Notes: generated by a model not told the origin, from the letters alone. Shown: positions 37,586-46,936, numbered from the stretch's first letter. The stretch: DNA of 64,000 nucleotides from Winogradskyella alexanderae (GCF_020166335.1 NZ_JAIUJR010000005.1:124001-188000), one strand, 5' to 3'. Translations and numbers: made by a program.

Positions 37586-37761
37586 AAAAGGGTTTAGATA
37601 ATGAATTCAATGTAGTAAATTCTATCCTAAAATAAATTAAGACCTAAGAATTTATTCTATTAGGGTTAATTAATTCTTTCAATAATAAATTTATAATCAA
37701 TTCTCTTTAATGTATTCAATAATCTTTTTGTAAATTTAATAGCAACCAAAAATTATTTAAG

Positions 37762-38814
37762 ATGGATACCACAACAATCAAAGCGTATGGAACCCAATCT
37801 CCTGAAGCTGACCTTAAACAAATTCAAATTGAACGGAGATCTGCACTGCCAGACGACGTTGCCATTGAAATATTGTACTGTGGCGTATGCCATTCAGATC
37901 TTCACTTTGCACGCAATGATTGGGGAATGACTCAATATCCTGTAGTACCTGGTCATGAAATTGTCGGTAGGGTTTCTAATGTTGGCAAAAATGTAACCAA
38001 GCACAAAAAAGGTGACTTAGTTGCCGTTGGATGTTTGGTAGATTCCTGTAGATCCTGTGATAATTGTAAAGTAGATTTAGAACAATATTGTCCGGAATGG
38101 GTTGGGACTTATGGTGGTTTTGATAAGCATTTACAGACTAATACACATGGTGGATATTCTCAAACCATTACGGTAGATCAGCATTTTGTGCTTCGTGTTC
38201 CCGAAAATTTAGATAAAGCAGGAATTGCACCTGTACTTTGCGCTGGTATAACAACGTGGTCTCCTTTACGTTATTGGAAAGTTGGGAAACACAGTAAAGT
38301 GGGTGTTGTTGGTTTAGGTGGATTAGGCCATATGGCAATAAAACTCGCGCATGCTTTAGGCGCACATGTCACACTCTTTTCAAGGTCTCCTAATAAAATA
38401 GAAGATGCTAAGAAATTAGGTGCGGATGAAGTAATAATTTCAACGAACGAAGGCGAAATGGAGAAAGCAATGGGTAAGTTTGATATTATACTCGATACCG
38501 TTCCTTATAATCATGACTTTAATCCCTATATAGCAACATTAAAAACTAATGGGACTATTGTCGTACTTGGCTATTTAGGACCTGTAGAGGCACCATTAGT
38601 TACTGTACCTATGATAATGGGTAGAAAAACTATGGCTGGTTCTCTCATTGGCGGTATTGCCGAAACTCAAGAATTATTAGATTTTTGTGGAGAGCACAAT
38701 ATCACCTCAGACATTGAAATAATCAAAATGCAAGATATCAATACGGCTTATGAACGGATGTTAAAAAGCGATGTAAAATATCGCTTTGTAATTGACATGA
38801 AGTCTTTAAGCTAA
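37762..38814 (+). CDS. Zinc-dependent NAD(P) alcohol dehydrogenase (YahK/CAD type)
   Basis: The 350-residue medium-chain dehydrogenase has the catalytic zinc ligands Cys40/Cys43 with His44 in CGVCHSD and the GHE motif (His65, Glu66), and the structural zinc cysteines in CRSCDNCKVDLEQYC. The Rossmann motif is GLGGLGHMAIKLAHALG. It resembles E. coli YahK and yeast Adh6, broad-range NADPH aldehyde reductases. No operon partner is visible: the neighbours are divergent or convergent. A weak -7-like TCTTTTTG lies about 30 bp upstream. Confidence 0.9.
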   Translation: MDTTTIKAYGTQSPEADLKQIQIERRSALPDDVAIEILYCGVCHSDLHFARNDWGMTQYPVVPGHEIVGRVSNVGKNVTKHKKGDLVAVGCLVDSCRSCDNCKVDLEQYCPEWVGTYGGFDKHLQTNTHGGYSQTITVDQHFVLRVPENLDKAGIAPVLCAGITTWSPLRYWKVGKHSKVGVVGLGGLGHMAIKLAHALGAHVTLFSRSPNKIEDAKKLGADEVIISTNEGEMEKAMGKFDIILDTVPYNHDFNPYIATLKTNGTIVVLGYLGPVEAPLVTVPMIMGRKTMAGSLIGGIAETQELLDFCGEHNITSDIEIIKMQDINTAYERMLKSDVKYRFVIDMKSLS

Positions 38815-38815
38815 T

Positions 38816-39571
38816 TCAATTAGAATTTGATTGAAGCATAGGTTTTAAAACATCCCATACTGTATTGGCTACGATTTTATGTCCTTCAGTGGTGGGATGA
38901 ATACCATCAGGTTGATTTAATTCTTTGATTCCACCAACATCTTTTAATATAAATGGAATAAACGTTACATCGTTTTCTTTCGCCAGTTGAGCAAAAACCG
39001 ATCTAAATTCCGAAGTAAAATCTTGCCCCATGTTCGGAGGTAATTCCATACCTGCCAAAATGATTTTAGTATTTGGATTTTTCTTGTTTACACTGTTTAT
39101 GATGCTTTGTAGGTTTGATTTGGTTTCGGTAAGCGGTATACCGCGCAATCCGTCGTTTCCACCAAGTTCAAGCAGAAAAATATCAATAGGCTGTCTCATA
39201 ACCCAATCTATTCTACTACGTCCACCTGCAGACGTTTCACCACTTAGGCCAGAGTTAATAACTGTGTAGTCTAAATTTAAGGAATCTATCTTTTGTTGTA
39301 AAAGCGCAGGATAGGCATCAGCATTATCTTCTAGACCATAACCAGCGGTTATACTATCTCCAAAACAAAGAATTGTTTTTGTTGTTTCCACCTCTTTATC
39401 AGTTTCTTTGTTTACGCCATTCAATTCTGTTTCAATGGATTTTTCGTTGTTTTTTTCTTCACCACAATTCAATACCATAAACGCTAAAAGAAAATAACAA
39501 AACTTTAAGACATTCTGCTTAACTGGAATTAGCGAAATAAATTGCAATTGTGTAATTTGACAAACTAACAT
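38816..39571 (-). CDS. TesA-like SGNH/GDSL esterase, probable lipoprotein
   Basis: This SGNH hydrolase has block I ILCFGDSITAGYGL (catalytic Ser), the Gly and Asn blocks (SGLSGETSAGG, ELGGNDGLRG) and block V QPDGIHPTTEGH with the catalytic Asp and His, as in E. coli TesA, a thioesterase/arylesterase/lysophospholipase. A lipobox-like LAFMVLNCGEE precedes the domain, so it is likely a lipoprotein. The annotated ATG gives an unusually long n-region (about 37 residues before the Cys), so the true start may be a non-ATG codon further in. It is divergent from a YbbA/YbbP-like ABC pair, the same neighbourhood as tesA in E. coli. Confidence 0.85.
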   Translation of the reverse strand: MLVCQITQLQFISLIPVKQNVLKFCYFLLAFMVLNCGEEKNNEKSIETELNGVNKETDKEVETTKTILCFGDSITAGYGLEDNADAYPALLQQKIDSLNLDYTVINSGLSGETSAGGRSRIDWVMRQPIDIFLLELGGNDGLRGIPLTETKSNLQSIINSVNKKNPNTKIILAGMELPPNMGQDFTSEFRSVFAQLAKENDVTFIPFILKDVGGIKELNQPDGIHPTTEGHKIVANTVWDVLKPMLQSNSN

Positions 39572-39596
39572 ATGACTAGAAAAAGTATTTAAGTCT

Positions 39597-40286
39597 ATGA
39601 CAAAGATATTAAAGATTAATGGTTTGGAGAAGACCTATCAGAGTGGTCAGAAACAACTAACCGTACTAAAAGATATCTCATTTGATGTAGAGCAAGGCCA
39701 GACATTTTCAATAGTTGGGCCGTCTGGCAGTGGTAAAACAACCTTATTGGGATTGTGTGCAGGATTGGATGAACCAAATGCTGGAACTGTTGAATTATGC
39801 GGGCATGATTTAAAGCGCATGAACGAAGATGAACGCGCGCGACTACGTAATAAAGAAGTTGGATTTATTTTTCAAAACTTTCAATTGCTTCCAACGCTCA
39901 CTGCTTTGGAAAATGTTAGTATACCTTTAGAGTTACAAGGTGCTAAAAATGCAATAACCAGGAGCAAGGAACTACTAGAAAAAGTGGGATTGGCCGATAG
40001 AATGCATCATTATCCCTCACAATTATCAGGTGGCGAACAGCAAAGAGTCGCTTTGGCTAGGGCATTTGCAAATACGCCGTCCATTTTATTTGCAGATGAG
40101 CCCACTGGTAATTTAGACGAAGAGACAGGCGAAAAAGTCATCCAATTGTTATTTGATTTAAACAAAGAGGCAGGTACAACTTTAGTTATCATTTCCCATG
40201 ATATGGAACTTGCCAATAGAACACAACAAATACTGCGCCTTAAAGGAGGGCAAATATTAACCAATCAGCGAACAGCATTAAATTGA
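39597..40286 (+). CDS. ybbA: YbbA-like ABC transporter ATP-binding protein
   Basis: The 229-residue ATPase belongs to the LolD/MacB/FtsE-type group. It has Walker A GPSGSGKTTL, a Q-loop in FIFQNFQLLPTLTALENV, the signature LSGGEQQRVALARA, Walker B ILFADEPTGNLD and the switch His in VIISHD. It partners the permease whose TTG start overlaps its stop by four bases. The pair with the divergent TesA-like gene mirrors the E. coli tesA-ybbAP locus. Substrate is unknown; a role in lipoprotein, lysophospholipid or envelope mechanics is only inference. Confidence 0.88.
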   Translation: MTKILKINGLEKTYQSGQKQLTVLKDISFDVEQGQTFSIVGPSGSGKTTLLGLCAGLDEPNAGTVELCGHDLKRMNEDERARLRNKEVGFIFQNFQLLPTLTALENVSIPLELQGAKNAITRSKELLEKVGLADRMHHYPSQLSGGEQQRVALARAFANTPSILFADEPTGNLDEETGEKVIQLLFDLNKEAGTTLVIISHDMELANRTQQILRLKGGQILTNQRTALN

Positions 40287-42805
40287 AACCAACAATAGCA
40301 TGGTTGCTTAAAATGGCATGGCGTGATGCCAAGGCAAGTCGAGTACGATTACTTTTGTTCATGTCTTCAATTATTTTAGGTATTTCTGCTGTTGTAGCTA
40401 TACAGCTGTTTAGTGAAAATCTAAGCGATAATATACAGAAGCAGTCTAAAAACCTCATGGGTGCTGACTATATAATTGACACGCGACAAGAACCAACGGA
40501 GCGCGCACAAGAAATTATCGACTCGCTTAAACCGGATGCAAAAGAGGTCAATTTTGTATCCATGATTGCATTTCCTAAAAATGGCGGTACAAAATTGGTG
40601 AATGTTCGAGGTATGCAGGGTGACTTTCCGTTTTACGGATCAATGAAAACCGAACCAATTTATGCTTCTAGTATTTATCAAGAACGAAATGGTGCTTTGG
40701 TAGATGCTACCTTGTTATTACAATTTGATATTATTCCGGGCGATTCTATAAAAGTCGGAAAAGTAACCTTTCCTATAATAGGTGCATTAAAATCAGTACC
40801 AGGAAGCAATGCGCTTTCAACATCTGTTGCTCCACCTGTCATAGTCCCATATAATACTATTGATGCAACAGAACTACTTCAATTTGGTAGTCGCAAAGAA
40901 TATCAATTCTTTTATAAGGCCTCAGACACTCTAGACTTAAATGCCTTTGAGTCTAAAGTAGATCCAATGCTCGATATTGCAAATGCGGACTTGGACACAC
41001 ATACAAGTACCAGTCGCCGTTTAGGCAGACGTTATGAAAACGTTGGTAAATTTTTAAATCTAGCAGCATTTATAGCCTTGTTACTGGGCTGTATTGGGAT
41101 TGCAAGTTCAGTTCATATTTACATAAAAGAAAAATTAAAAGCGATAGCCATCTTAAAATGTCTTGGAGCAAGTCGAAAACAGAGTTTTCTCATTTTTCTA
41201 CTTCAAATTTCAGGTATTGGTGTACTTGGTGGTTTAATTGGTTCATCAATAGGCGTTGCATTGCAAGGCTTGTTTCCTTATATACTTAAGTCCTTTTTAC
41301 CATTTGAAGTTGAAATGTCTATTTCAATTCAGCCAATAATTATTGGTATCCTTCTTGGTCTTTTTATGTCAGTATTGTTTGCCTTGATTGCATTGTTGCA
41401 TACATGGTACGTTTCGCCATTAAAGGTGTTGCGCATAAGCGAGGAGCCAGTACAACCGCGTATTGTCCGCACGCTAGTGTTTTGTGCAATAATGTTGTTT
41501 TTATATCTGTTTTCATTATGGTTATTAAAGGATGCCACCTATGCATTAGTGTTTGTTCTGGGAGCTTTAATTACATTTATTGTAATTGCAGTTGTGGCCA
41601 ATTTTTTTATGAAACTAGTCAGACGATTTTTCCCAAAATCATGGAGTTTTACGGCCAGACAAGGTTTGTTAAACCTTTACAGGCCAAATAATCAAACTGT
41701 TGTTTTAATTCTAGCAATCGGGTTGGGAACGTTTTTGATAAGCACGCTTTATTTTACAAAGGATATACTGTTGGCAAAAACAGAAGTAGGCCCAACCGCT
41801 GAAAATGCAAATATTATAATCTTAGATGTGCAAAGCAATCAAAGGCAGGAAATGGAATCACAGCTTAAAACCAATGAAGTCCCAATTCTAGACAATATTC
41901 CTTTGGTAACAATGCGAATGCATAAAATAAAGGATAAGCTAGTAAATGATTTAAAGCAAGATACAACCAGACAGGTTCGAGGTTGGATTCTTAATCACGA
42001 ATTTAGAACAACGTATCGGGATAAATTAATAGCATCGGAAGAACTTATAGCAGGTAAATGGAAGCCTAGTTTGGAGAAGAATGAAGGTATAGTTATTTCA
42101 ATTTCAGACAATCTTGCTGAAGACGCCAAAGTAGATATAGGCGATAAAATAGTATTTAACGTTCAAGGGGTTTTAATGGAAACCACAGTTGGTAGTATTA
42201 GGCAAGTGGATTGGGGACGTATGCAGCTTAATTTTTCGATTGTTTTTCCAAAAGGTGTTCTTGAAGACGCACCTCAATTTAGTGTCTTTACAACTGCAGC
42301 ATCAGACGAAAAAGCTTCGGCAAAGTTACAACGCAACTTGGTCGATAAATTTCCAAACGTAACAATAATTGATCTCAGGCAAGTTTTCAATATTGTTGAA
42401 GACATTTTAGAAAAGGTTTCTTGGGTAATAAACTTCATGGCATTTTTTAGCATTATTACCGGCTTTATCGTACTTGTTGGATCTGTAAGAACAAGTAAAT
42501 ATCAACGTATCAAGGAGAGTGTACTTTTGCGCACCCTTGGTGCTAAGAATACGCAGATATTAAAAATTTCAGCATTGGAGTATTTGTTTTTGGGCGCCCT
42601 AGGAAGTTTGGTGGGAATTCTATTGGCGCTTATTAGTGGTTTGTGTTTAGCCTTATTTATATTTCAAGAACCGTTTACACCTTCACTAATACCATTTATT
42701 GTCTTTTTACCAGGCATTACTTTGCTGGTACTCTTAATTGGATTAAGCAATATTAGATCGGTTTTAAGTAGTTCACCTTTAGAAGTTTTAAGAAGGGAAG
42801 TCTAA
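40283..42805 (+). CDS. ybbP: YbbP-like ABC transporter permease (FtsX/MacB fold)
   Basis: The 840-residue permease carries two copies of the FtsX-like module. Each has about four membrane segments (for example KFLNLAAFIALLLGCIGIASS and VSWVINFMAFFSIITGFIVLVGS) with the shared tail ILKCLGASRKQ and LLRTLGAKNTQ, plus large periplasmic loops. YbbP is the usual double-length permease for YbbA. The start is TTG at 40283, inside the ybbA stop codon (TTGA), which implies translational coupling. The domain organisation is complete with no frameshift. Confidence 0.88.
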   Translation: MKPTIAWLLKMAWRDAKASRVRLLLFMSSIILGISAVVAIQLFSENLSDNIQKQSKNLMGADYIIDTRQEPTERAQEIIDSLKPDAKEVNFVSMIAFPKNGGTKLVNVRGMQGDFPFYGSMKTEPIYASSIYQERNGALVDATLLLQFDIIPGDSIKVGKVTFPIIGALKSVPGSNALSTSVAPPVIVPYNTIDATELLQFGSRKEYQFFYKASDTLDLNAFESKVDPMLDIANADLDTHTSTSRRLGRRYENVGKFLNLAAFIALLLGCIGIASSVHIYIKEKLKAIAILKCLGASRKQSFLIFLLQISGIGVLGGLIGSSIGVALQGLFPYILKSFLPFEVEMSISIQPIIIGILLGLFMSVLFALIALLHTWYVSPLKVLRISEEPVQPRIVRTLVFCAIMLFLYLFSLWLLKDATYALVFVLGALITFIVIAVVANFFMKLVRRFFPKSWSFTARQGLLNLYRPNNQTVVLILAIGLGTFLISTLYFTKDILLAKTEVGPTAENANIIILDVQSNQRQEMESQLKTNEVPILDNIPLVTMRMHKIKDKLVNDLKQDTTRQVRGWILNHEFRTTYRDKLIASEELIAGKWKPSLEKNEGIVISISDNLAEDAKVDIGDKIVFNVQGVLMETTVGSIRQVDWGRMQLNFSIVFPKGVLEDAPQFSVFTTAASDEKASAKLQRNLVDKFPNVTIIDLRQVFNIVEDILEKVSWVINFMAFFSIITGFIVLVGSVRTSKYQRIKESVLLRTLGAKNTQILKISALEYLFLGALGSLVGILLALISGLCLALFIFQEPFTPSLIPFIVFLPGITLLVLLIGLSNIRSVLSSSPLEVLRREV

Positions 42806-42962
42806 CGTCTGGATAAATTTTTGATTTTTCTGTTTTTTATAAAGTAATTCCTCGTATATGACTTTATAGTTCAATTGATCGCGTTTCAATTTAAAATAAA
42901 ACTCGTAACTTAATGTGGTTAATGCATCAATTTAATCAGTTTATCACTAATAATCAATCAAT

Positions 42963-43382
42963 ATGTCAACTCCAGAAGTATTTTCATTGGCCAATATGAT
43001 CGCGATGCCAATGTGGTTACTTATGATCATTTTACCTAAATGGAAAGTAACCCGTTTATTAATCGATTTTAAAGTCATCCCGCTACTATTATCTATTATC
43101 TATGCGATCTATATAGTAACTTCAATGCTGAGTGGTCCTCCTATGGATTTTGGTAGTTTAGAATCGGTAATGAATTTATTCACAGTTGAAAATGCTGTTT
43201 TGGCTGGCTGGGTTCACTATCTAGCATTTGACCTAGTAGTAGGTATGTGGATGTTGGATGAAAATAAAAACTTGAAAATTCATCCATTAATAATGGCACC
43301 ATGTCTTATTGGTACATTTATGCTTGGACCAATTGGTTTTACACTATTTATGATAATAAGAGCTTTCAAAAAAGGAAAGTAA
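42963..43382 (+). CDS. DUF4281 / ABA4-like small membrane protein
   Basis: The 139-residue protein has four membrane segments (starting FSLANMIAMPMWLLMIILP) and a central stretch VENAVLAGWVHYLAFDLVVGMWM that is typical of the ABA4-like DUF4281 family. In plants ABA4 is needed for neoxanthin; the bacterial role is unknown. Whether the host makes carotenoids cannot be told from this window. It is separated from the YbbP-like gene by 157 bp of AT-rich sequence with no clear promoter. Confidence 0.75.
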   Translation: MSTPEVFSLANMIAMPMWLLMIILPKWKVTRLLIDFKVIPLLLSIIYAIYIVTSMLSGPPMDFGSLESVMNLFTVENAVLAGWVHYLAFDLVVGMWMLDENKNLKIHPLIMAPCLIGTFMLGPIGFTLFMIIRAFKKGK

Positions 43383-43450
43383 TGAATTACCTGAAACCCA
43401 TTTTTAGGTCTAATTTATAATTAATTTTATTTAACCCATCACAAATAAAA

Positions 43451-44689
43451 ATGAATCAATCAACAAATCATCCCGTTTTAAAGAAAGACCGAATCATTGC
43501 TCTCGATATTCTACGTGGACTTGCCATTCTTGGCATATTAATAATGAATATTCAAAGTTTTTCAATGCCTGGCGCTGCCTATTTAAATCCTATGGCTTAT
43601 GGTGATATTACAGGAATTAATAAGTGGGTCTGGATTTTGAGCCATGTGTTCGCTGATCAAAAGTTCATGACGATTTTTTCCATCTTATTTGGTGCAGGTG
43701 TTATTATATTCACTCAAAATGCTGAACGGAGAAGTGGGAAATCCGCTGGTCTTCATTACAGCCGTACCTTCTGGTTACTAATTATTGGATTGATTCATGC
43801 ACATTTTATTTGGTATGGTGATATACTTGTATCCTATGCCTTATGCGGTTTCTTGGTTTACCTATTCAGAAAATTAAAATCGAAACCACTATTAATAATT
43901 GGTATATTATTTATAAGTGTTCACTCCTTAATATACCTATTCTTTGGAATGAGTATTGGGTATTGGCCAGAAGCGTCTGTTGCTGAAACCCAAAATAGCT
44001 GGTTACCTCCAATTGAAGCATTGCAACAAGAAATAAATGCCTATACCGGAAGTTTTTCAGAACAAATGGCACAACGATCCGCAAGTGCATTTATGCTTGA
44101 AACCTTTGTGTTTTTAACTACCTTTTTGTGGCGTGCAGGAGGTCTCATGTTGGTTGGAATGGCGTTCTATAAGTGGGGAATTATTTCAGCCTCAAAATCA
44201 AAAGCGTTCTATGTTAGAGGTTGGTTAATTAGTTGGTTAATAGGATTACCTATAATTATTTATGGTCTTATACAGCTTTTTGCTAACAATTGGTCTATGG
44301 AATACGGCATGTTTTTAGGGTCACAGTATAATTATTGGGGTAGCTTATTTGTATCCTTTGGGTATATCTGTATCATAATGCTATTTGTGAAGAGTGAAAA
44401 ATTTAAGAGACTAAAATCAAGACTTGCAGCAGTTGGAAGAATGGCACTGACCAATTATTTAATGCAATCCATCCTTTGTATTTTCATATTCTATGGTATT
44501 GGATTTGCACTGTTTGGTGAAATTGACAGAACGGTTCAAATAGTAATTGTAATAGCTATTTGGTTGTTACAGCTTTGGTGGTCAAAACCTTGGTTAAAGA
44601 AATACCTTTTTGGACCATTTGAATGGTTATGGCGTAGCTTAAGCTACAGAAAGCGACAACCTTTTAAAGTAAAACAAGGCCAACTTTAG
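43451..44689 (+). CDS. DUF418 family membrane protein
   Basis: The 412-residue protein has around ten membrane segments and the DUF418 features: an N-terminal IIALDILRGLAILGILIMNI, the FSILFGAGVIIF segment and a C-terminal GRMALTNYLMQSILC with the final GPFEWLWRSLSYRK. DUF418 proteins are acyltransferase-like membrane proteins of unknown function. It lies 68 bp after the DUF4281 gene on the same strand and could be cotranscribed. Confidence 0.85.
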   Translation: MNQSTNHPVLKKDRIIALDILRGLAILGILIMNIQSFSMPGAAYLNPMAYGDITGINKWVWILSHVFADQKFMTIFSILFGAGVIIFTQNAERRSGKSAGLHYSRTFWLLIIGLIHAHFIWYGDILVSYALCGFLVYLFRKLKSKPLLIIGILFISVHSLIYLFFGMSIGYWPEASVAETQNSWLPPIEALQQEINAYTGSFSEQMAQRSASAFMLETFVFLTTFLWRAGGLMLVGMAFYKWGIISASKSKAFYVRGWLISWLIGLPIIIYGLIQLFANNWSMEYGMFLGSQYNYWGSLFVSFGYICIIMLFVKSEKFKRLKSRLAAVGRMALTNYLMQSILCIFIFYGIGFALFGEIDRTVQIVIVIAIWLLQLWWSKPWLKKYLFGPFEWLWRSLSYRKRQPFKVKQGQL

Positions 44690-44712
44690 ATTCTGTGACA
44701 GCGTGTCAAGAC

Positions 44713-44724
44713 TGATTTTCATCA
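44713..44724. promoter_or_regulatory. CRP/FNR-like inverted repeat before pcm
   Basis: TGAT-TTTC-ATCA is a perfect TGAT-N4-ATCA palindrome, preceded by another palindrome TGACA-GCG-TGTCA at 44696-44708. It is 51 bp before the pcm ATG. A similar site is at 48666-48677. Confidence 0.4.
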
Positions 44725-44774
44725 TTTTAAAAAACAGATGGATGTTTTAGATTCCATTTACTTAATCAATTCTC

Positions 44775-45467
44775 ATGATAAGATCAGGAATTCTAATATT
44801 GGCATTACTCATGACAACTACAAATAACGGTCAAAATTACCAAGAACGCCGAGAAGAAATGGTAAAAACGCAACTTCAAGGACGTGATATAACTGATCAT
44901 GAAACCCTTAAAGCCATGCGAAAAGTTAAACGTCATGAGTTTGTGCCAAAGAAAGTTCAACATTTGGCCTATACAGATGGCCCACTTCCCATTGGATATG
45001 CCCAGACGATTTCACAACCCTACATTGTGGCCTATATGACGCAACAGCTTAAACCAAAACCGCACCATAGGGTTCTCGAAATAGGAACAGGTTCTGGATA
45101 TCAAGCAGCGGTTTTGGCAGAGATTGTAGATACGGTCTATACAATCGAGATTGTAGAACCTTTAGGGCTCAGGGCAAAAGAAACACTGACACGTTTGGGC
45201 TATAAAAACGTTATAACCAAAATTGGCGATGGATATAAAGGTTGGCCAGAAGAAGCACCCTTTGATGCTATAATTGTAACTGCTGGTATTAATGAGGTAC
45301 CTCCACCATTATTTGATCAATTGGCAGAAGGTGGTAAGCTTATTATCCCAGTTGGCACTAGATTCAACATGAAACTTATTTTATATACCAAAATCAATGG
45401 TAAGATTAGACATAAAGAAAAGTTGGCAGTTTCGTTCGTGCCATTTACAAGGGGTGATAAATTTTAA
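44775..45467 (+). CDS. pcm: Protein-L-isoaspartate O-methyltransferase
   Basis: PCMT methylates isoaspartyl residues of damaged proteins using S-adenosylmethionine. The 230-residue protein has the SAM motif VLEIGTGSGYQAAVLAEI, the conserved GDGYKGWPEEAPFDAIIV and the active-site region LPIGYAQTISQPYIVAYM. An N-terminal hydrophobic stretch (GILILALLMTTTNNGQ) looks like a signal peptide, which suggests a periplasmic enzyme rather than the usual cytoplasmic one. It is flanked by a possible CRP/FNR-like site. Confidence 0.92.
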   Translation: MIRSGILILALLMTTTNNGQNYQERREEMVKTQLQGRDITDHETLKAMRKVKRHEFVPKKVQHLAYTDGPLPIGYAQTISQPYIVAYMTQQLKPKPHHRVLEIGTGSGYQAAVLAEIVDTVYTIEIVEPLGLRAKETLTRLGYKNVITKIGDGYKGWPEEAPFDAIIVTAGINEVPPPLFDQLAEGGKLIIPVGTRFNMKLILYTKINGKIRHKEKLAVSFVPFTRGDKF

Positions 45468-45534
45468 TTGATTCTTTTAGTCGCTTTTTGCTTTGTGGCT
45501 AATAATCCTTAATTTAATAACAAATTAAAAGATT

Positions 45535-46293
45535 ATGACAATAATGGTTATTGAGATTAGTGACTTTATGACTAGAGTAGAGGCTGTTCAGTATACCATT
45601 TTCACCCAAAAATTCCATTCGAGTGTTGCCAAAACATTGGGCAAATACAGAGGCCATATTCAAAGTAATGACAATAATAACTATGTTGTGACCTTTAATT
45701 CCGTTACGGATGCCGTACAATGCGCATTAGATATTCAGTATAAGTTCAAATATGTTACTCCTAAACATAAGTCTTTCAGTAGAAAATTAAATTTGGCCTT
45801 GGTTTATACTGATAAATTCAATGAAAAAGCCGTAGATACCTGCAAAAGACTTTGCGAAACAGTGAAGGACCAATTAGTGATTACCTCACAACTTAAGGCG
45901 TTATATGAAAAAGTTAATGAGCATGCCGAAATAGATAAGTCCCTTATCCGAACTTTAAAGCCAAAAGAAGAGGAGTTCCTAATTAATTTTATGGACTTTC
46001 TAGAGATTAACTGGCATGATGCCCAATTAAATATTGGTAAAATAACGCAATCATTAGGTCTTACTTATGGTCAGCTATACTGGAGATTACACAAATTAAC
46101 AGGCTATACACCACAACGTTTTATCAAAGATTTTAGATTACATAAAGGTATGTTACTACTTCACAATCAACGAGGCAATATTTCTCAAGTAGCCAAGAAT
46201 GCAGGTTTTAAAAGCGCTACACACTTTTCGGATAGTTTTTTAGAAACCTATGGCATTAGACCTTCAAAATATGTGCAACAGCACGCTCTTTAA
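45535..46293 (+). CDS. AraC-family regulator with N-terminal degenerate cyclase-like domain
   Basis: Residues 1 to about 120 resemble a class III nucleotidyl cyclase fold (TIMVIEISDFMTR, KTLGKYRGHI, then TFNSVTDAVQCALDIQYKF). The first metal Asp is replaced by Glu and the KTIGD-type loop reads QSNDN, so catalysis is unlikely. Residues about 150-252 are an AraC-type double helix-turn-helix (LNIGKITQSLGLTYGQLYWRLHK, split by helices, then ISQVAKNAGFKSATHFSDSF). It probably binds DNA and may sense a nucleotide or protein through the pseudo-cyclase. Some flavobacterial relatives, as I recall, carry a further DUF4242 domain, missing here. It is alone on its strand. Confidence 0.7.
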   Translation: MTIMVIEISDFMTRVEAVQYTIFTQKFHSSVAKTLGKYRGHIQSNDNNNYVVTFNSVTDAVQCALDIQYKFKYVTPKHKSFSRKLNLALVYTDKFNEKAVDTCKRLCETVKDQLVITSQLKALYEKVNEHAEIDKSLIRTLKPKEEEFLINFMDFLEINWHDAQLNIGKITQSLGLTYGQLYWRLHKLTGYTPQRFIKDFRLHKGMLLLHNQRGNISQVAKNAGFKSATHFSDSFLETYGIRPSKYVQQHAL

Positions 46294-46369
46294 GAAGTAG
46301 TGCTCAATTTGCTTTATAAAAAATAATATTAAAAAGCTTGCTTGGACAATCGTAAAATAACTAATGCAA

Positions 46370-46915
46370 TTAAAGATTTAGTGCCGCTTTAACGCGCTCA
46401 ACATTTAGATTATTAATAAGGCCCAATAAATTTGGATACCAGTTTTCATGGTACCCAAATTCCGGCTGTCTAAATTCTTTGATGGCCTGAGACTTTGTCC
46501 AATTCTCAAAAACAATTCGATAAACTGCTGTAATGATTCCTGTTCGGTCAGAACCATGCCAACAATGCACTAGCACTGGTTTTTTTGCGTCGTCAATTCG
46601 TTTTAATACTTCAATAATATCGTTTTCCGTAATTACTTTTGTTTTTAAGGGAATATGCTCTAATTGTAAATTAGTGTTACGTGCTTTTCGTCGGTCATCT
46701 TTAAGCCTCCGAAGATTAATAATAGTTTTAACACCCGCCTCTTCTAACTCTGCAAAACCTTTTTTACTTGGCTGTTCCGAGCGATAGTACCATTCATTAA
46801 TCTGATAAAGATTTTTGAAAAAGTCCGATTCAACTTTTTCAGCCGGTTTTGTTTGCACTTTGATGTGTAAACCAACAAACAAAAAAGTAAGTGTTATTAA
46901 GAGTGTTTTATTCAT
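46370..46915 (-). CDS. Exported dual-specificity-type protein phosphatase
   Basis: The 181-residue protein has a signal-like N terminus (TLLITLTFLFVGLHIKVQ) and a cysteine phosphatase domain with the P-loop VHCWHGSDRTG, giving nucleophile Cys118 and Arg124 in HCx5R. The upstream general acid region is IPLKTKVITENDI. Related DSP-like and DUF442-type proteins dephosphorylate proteins or phospholipids. Its substrate is unknown; export suggests a periplasmic or envelope target. A -7 element lies 14 bp before the ATG. Confidence 0.78.
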   Translation of the reverse strand: MNKTLLITLTFLFVGLHIKVQTKPAEKVESDFFKNLYQINEWYYRSEQPSKKGFAELEEAGVKTIINLRRLKDDRRKARNTNLQLEHIPLKTKVITENDIIEVLKRIDDAKKPVLVHCWHGSDRTGIITAVYRIVFENWTKSQAIKEFRQPEFGYHENWYPNLLGLINNLNVERVKAALNL

Positions 46916-46928
46916 ATACCAGTTTCAA

Positions 46929-46936
46929 CAAAAATA
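46929..46936 (-). promoter_or_regulatory. -7 promoter element of the phosphatase gene
   Basis: On the minus strand TATTTTTG matches TAnnTTTG exactly, with a leader of only about 13 bp to the ATG. No -33 TTTG is obvious. Confidence 0.5.

Noticed and set aside
41404..41691. Plus-strand frame inside ybbP
   Set aside because: It is out of frame with a long, well-supported permease and lacks any features of its own.
42806..42962. Possible tRNA or small RNA in the gap before the DUF4281 gene
   Set aside because: No cloverleaf, no TTCRA arm and no terminator; it is plain AT-rich sequence.
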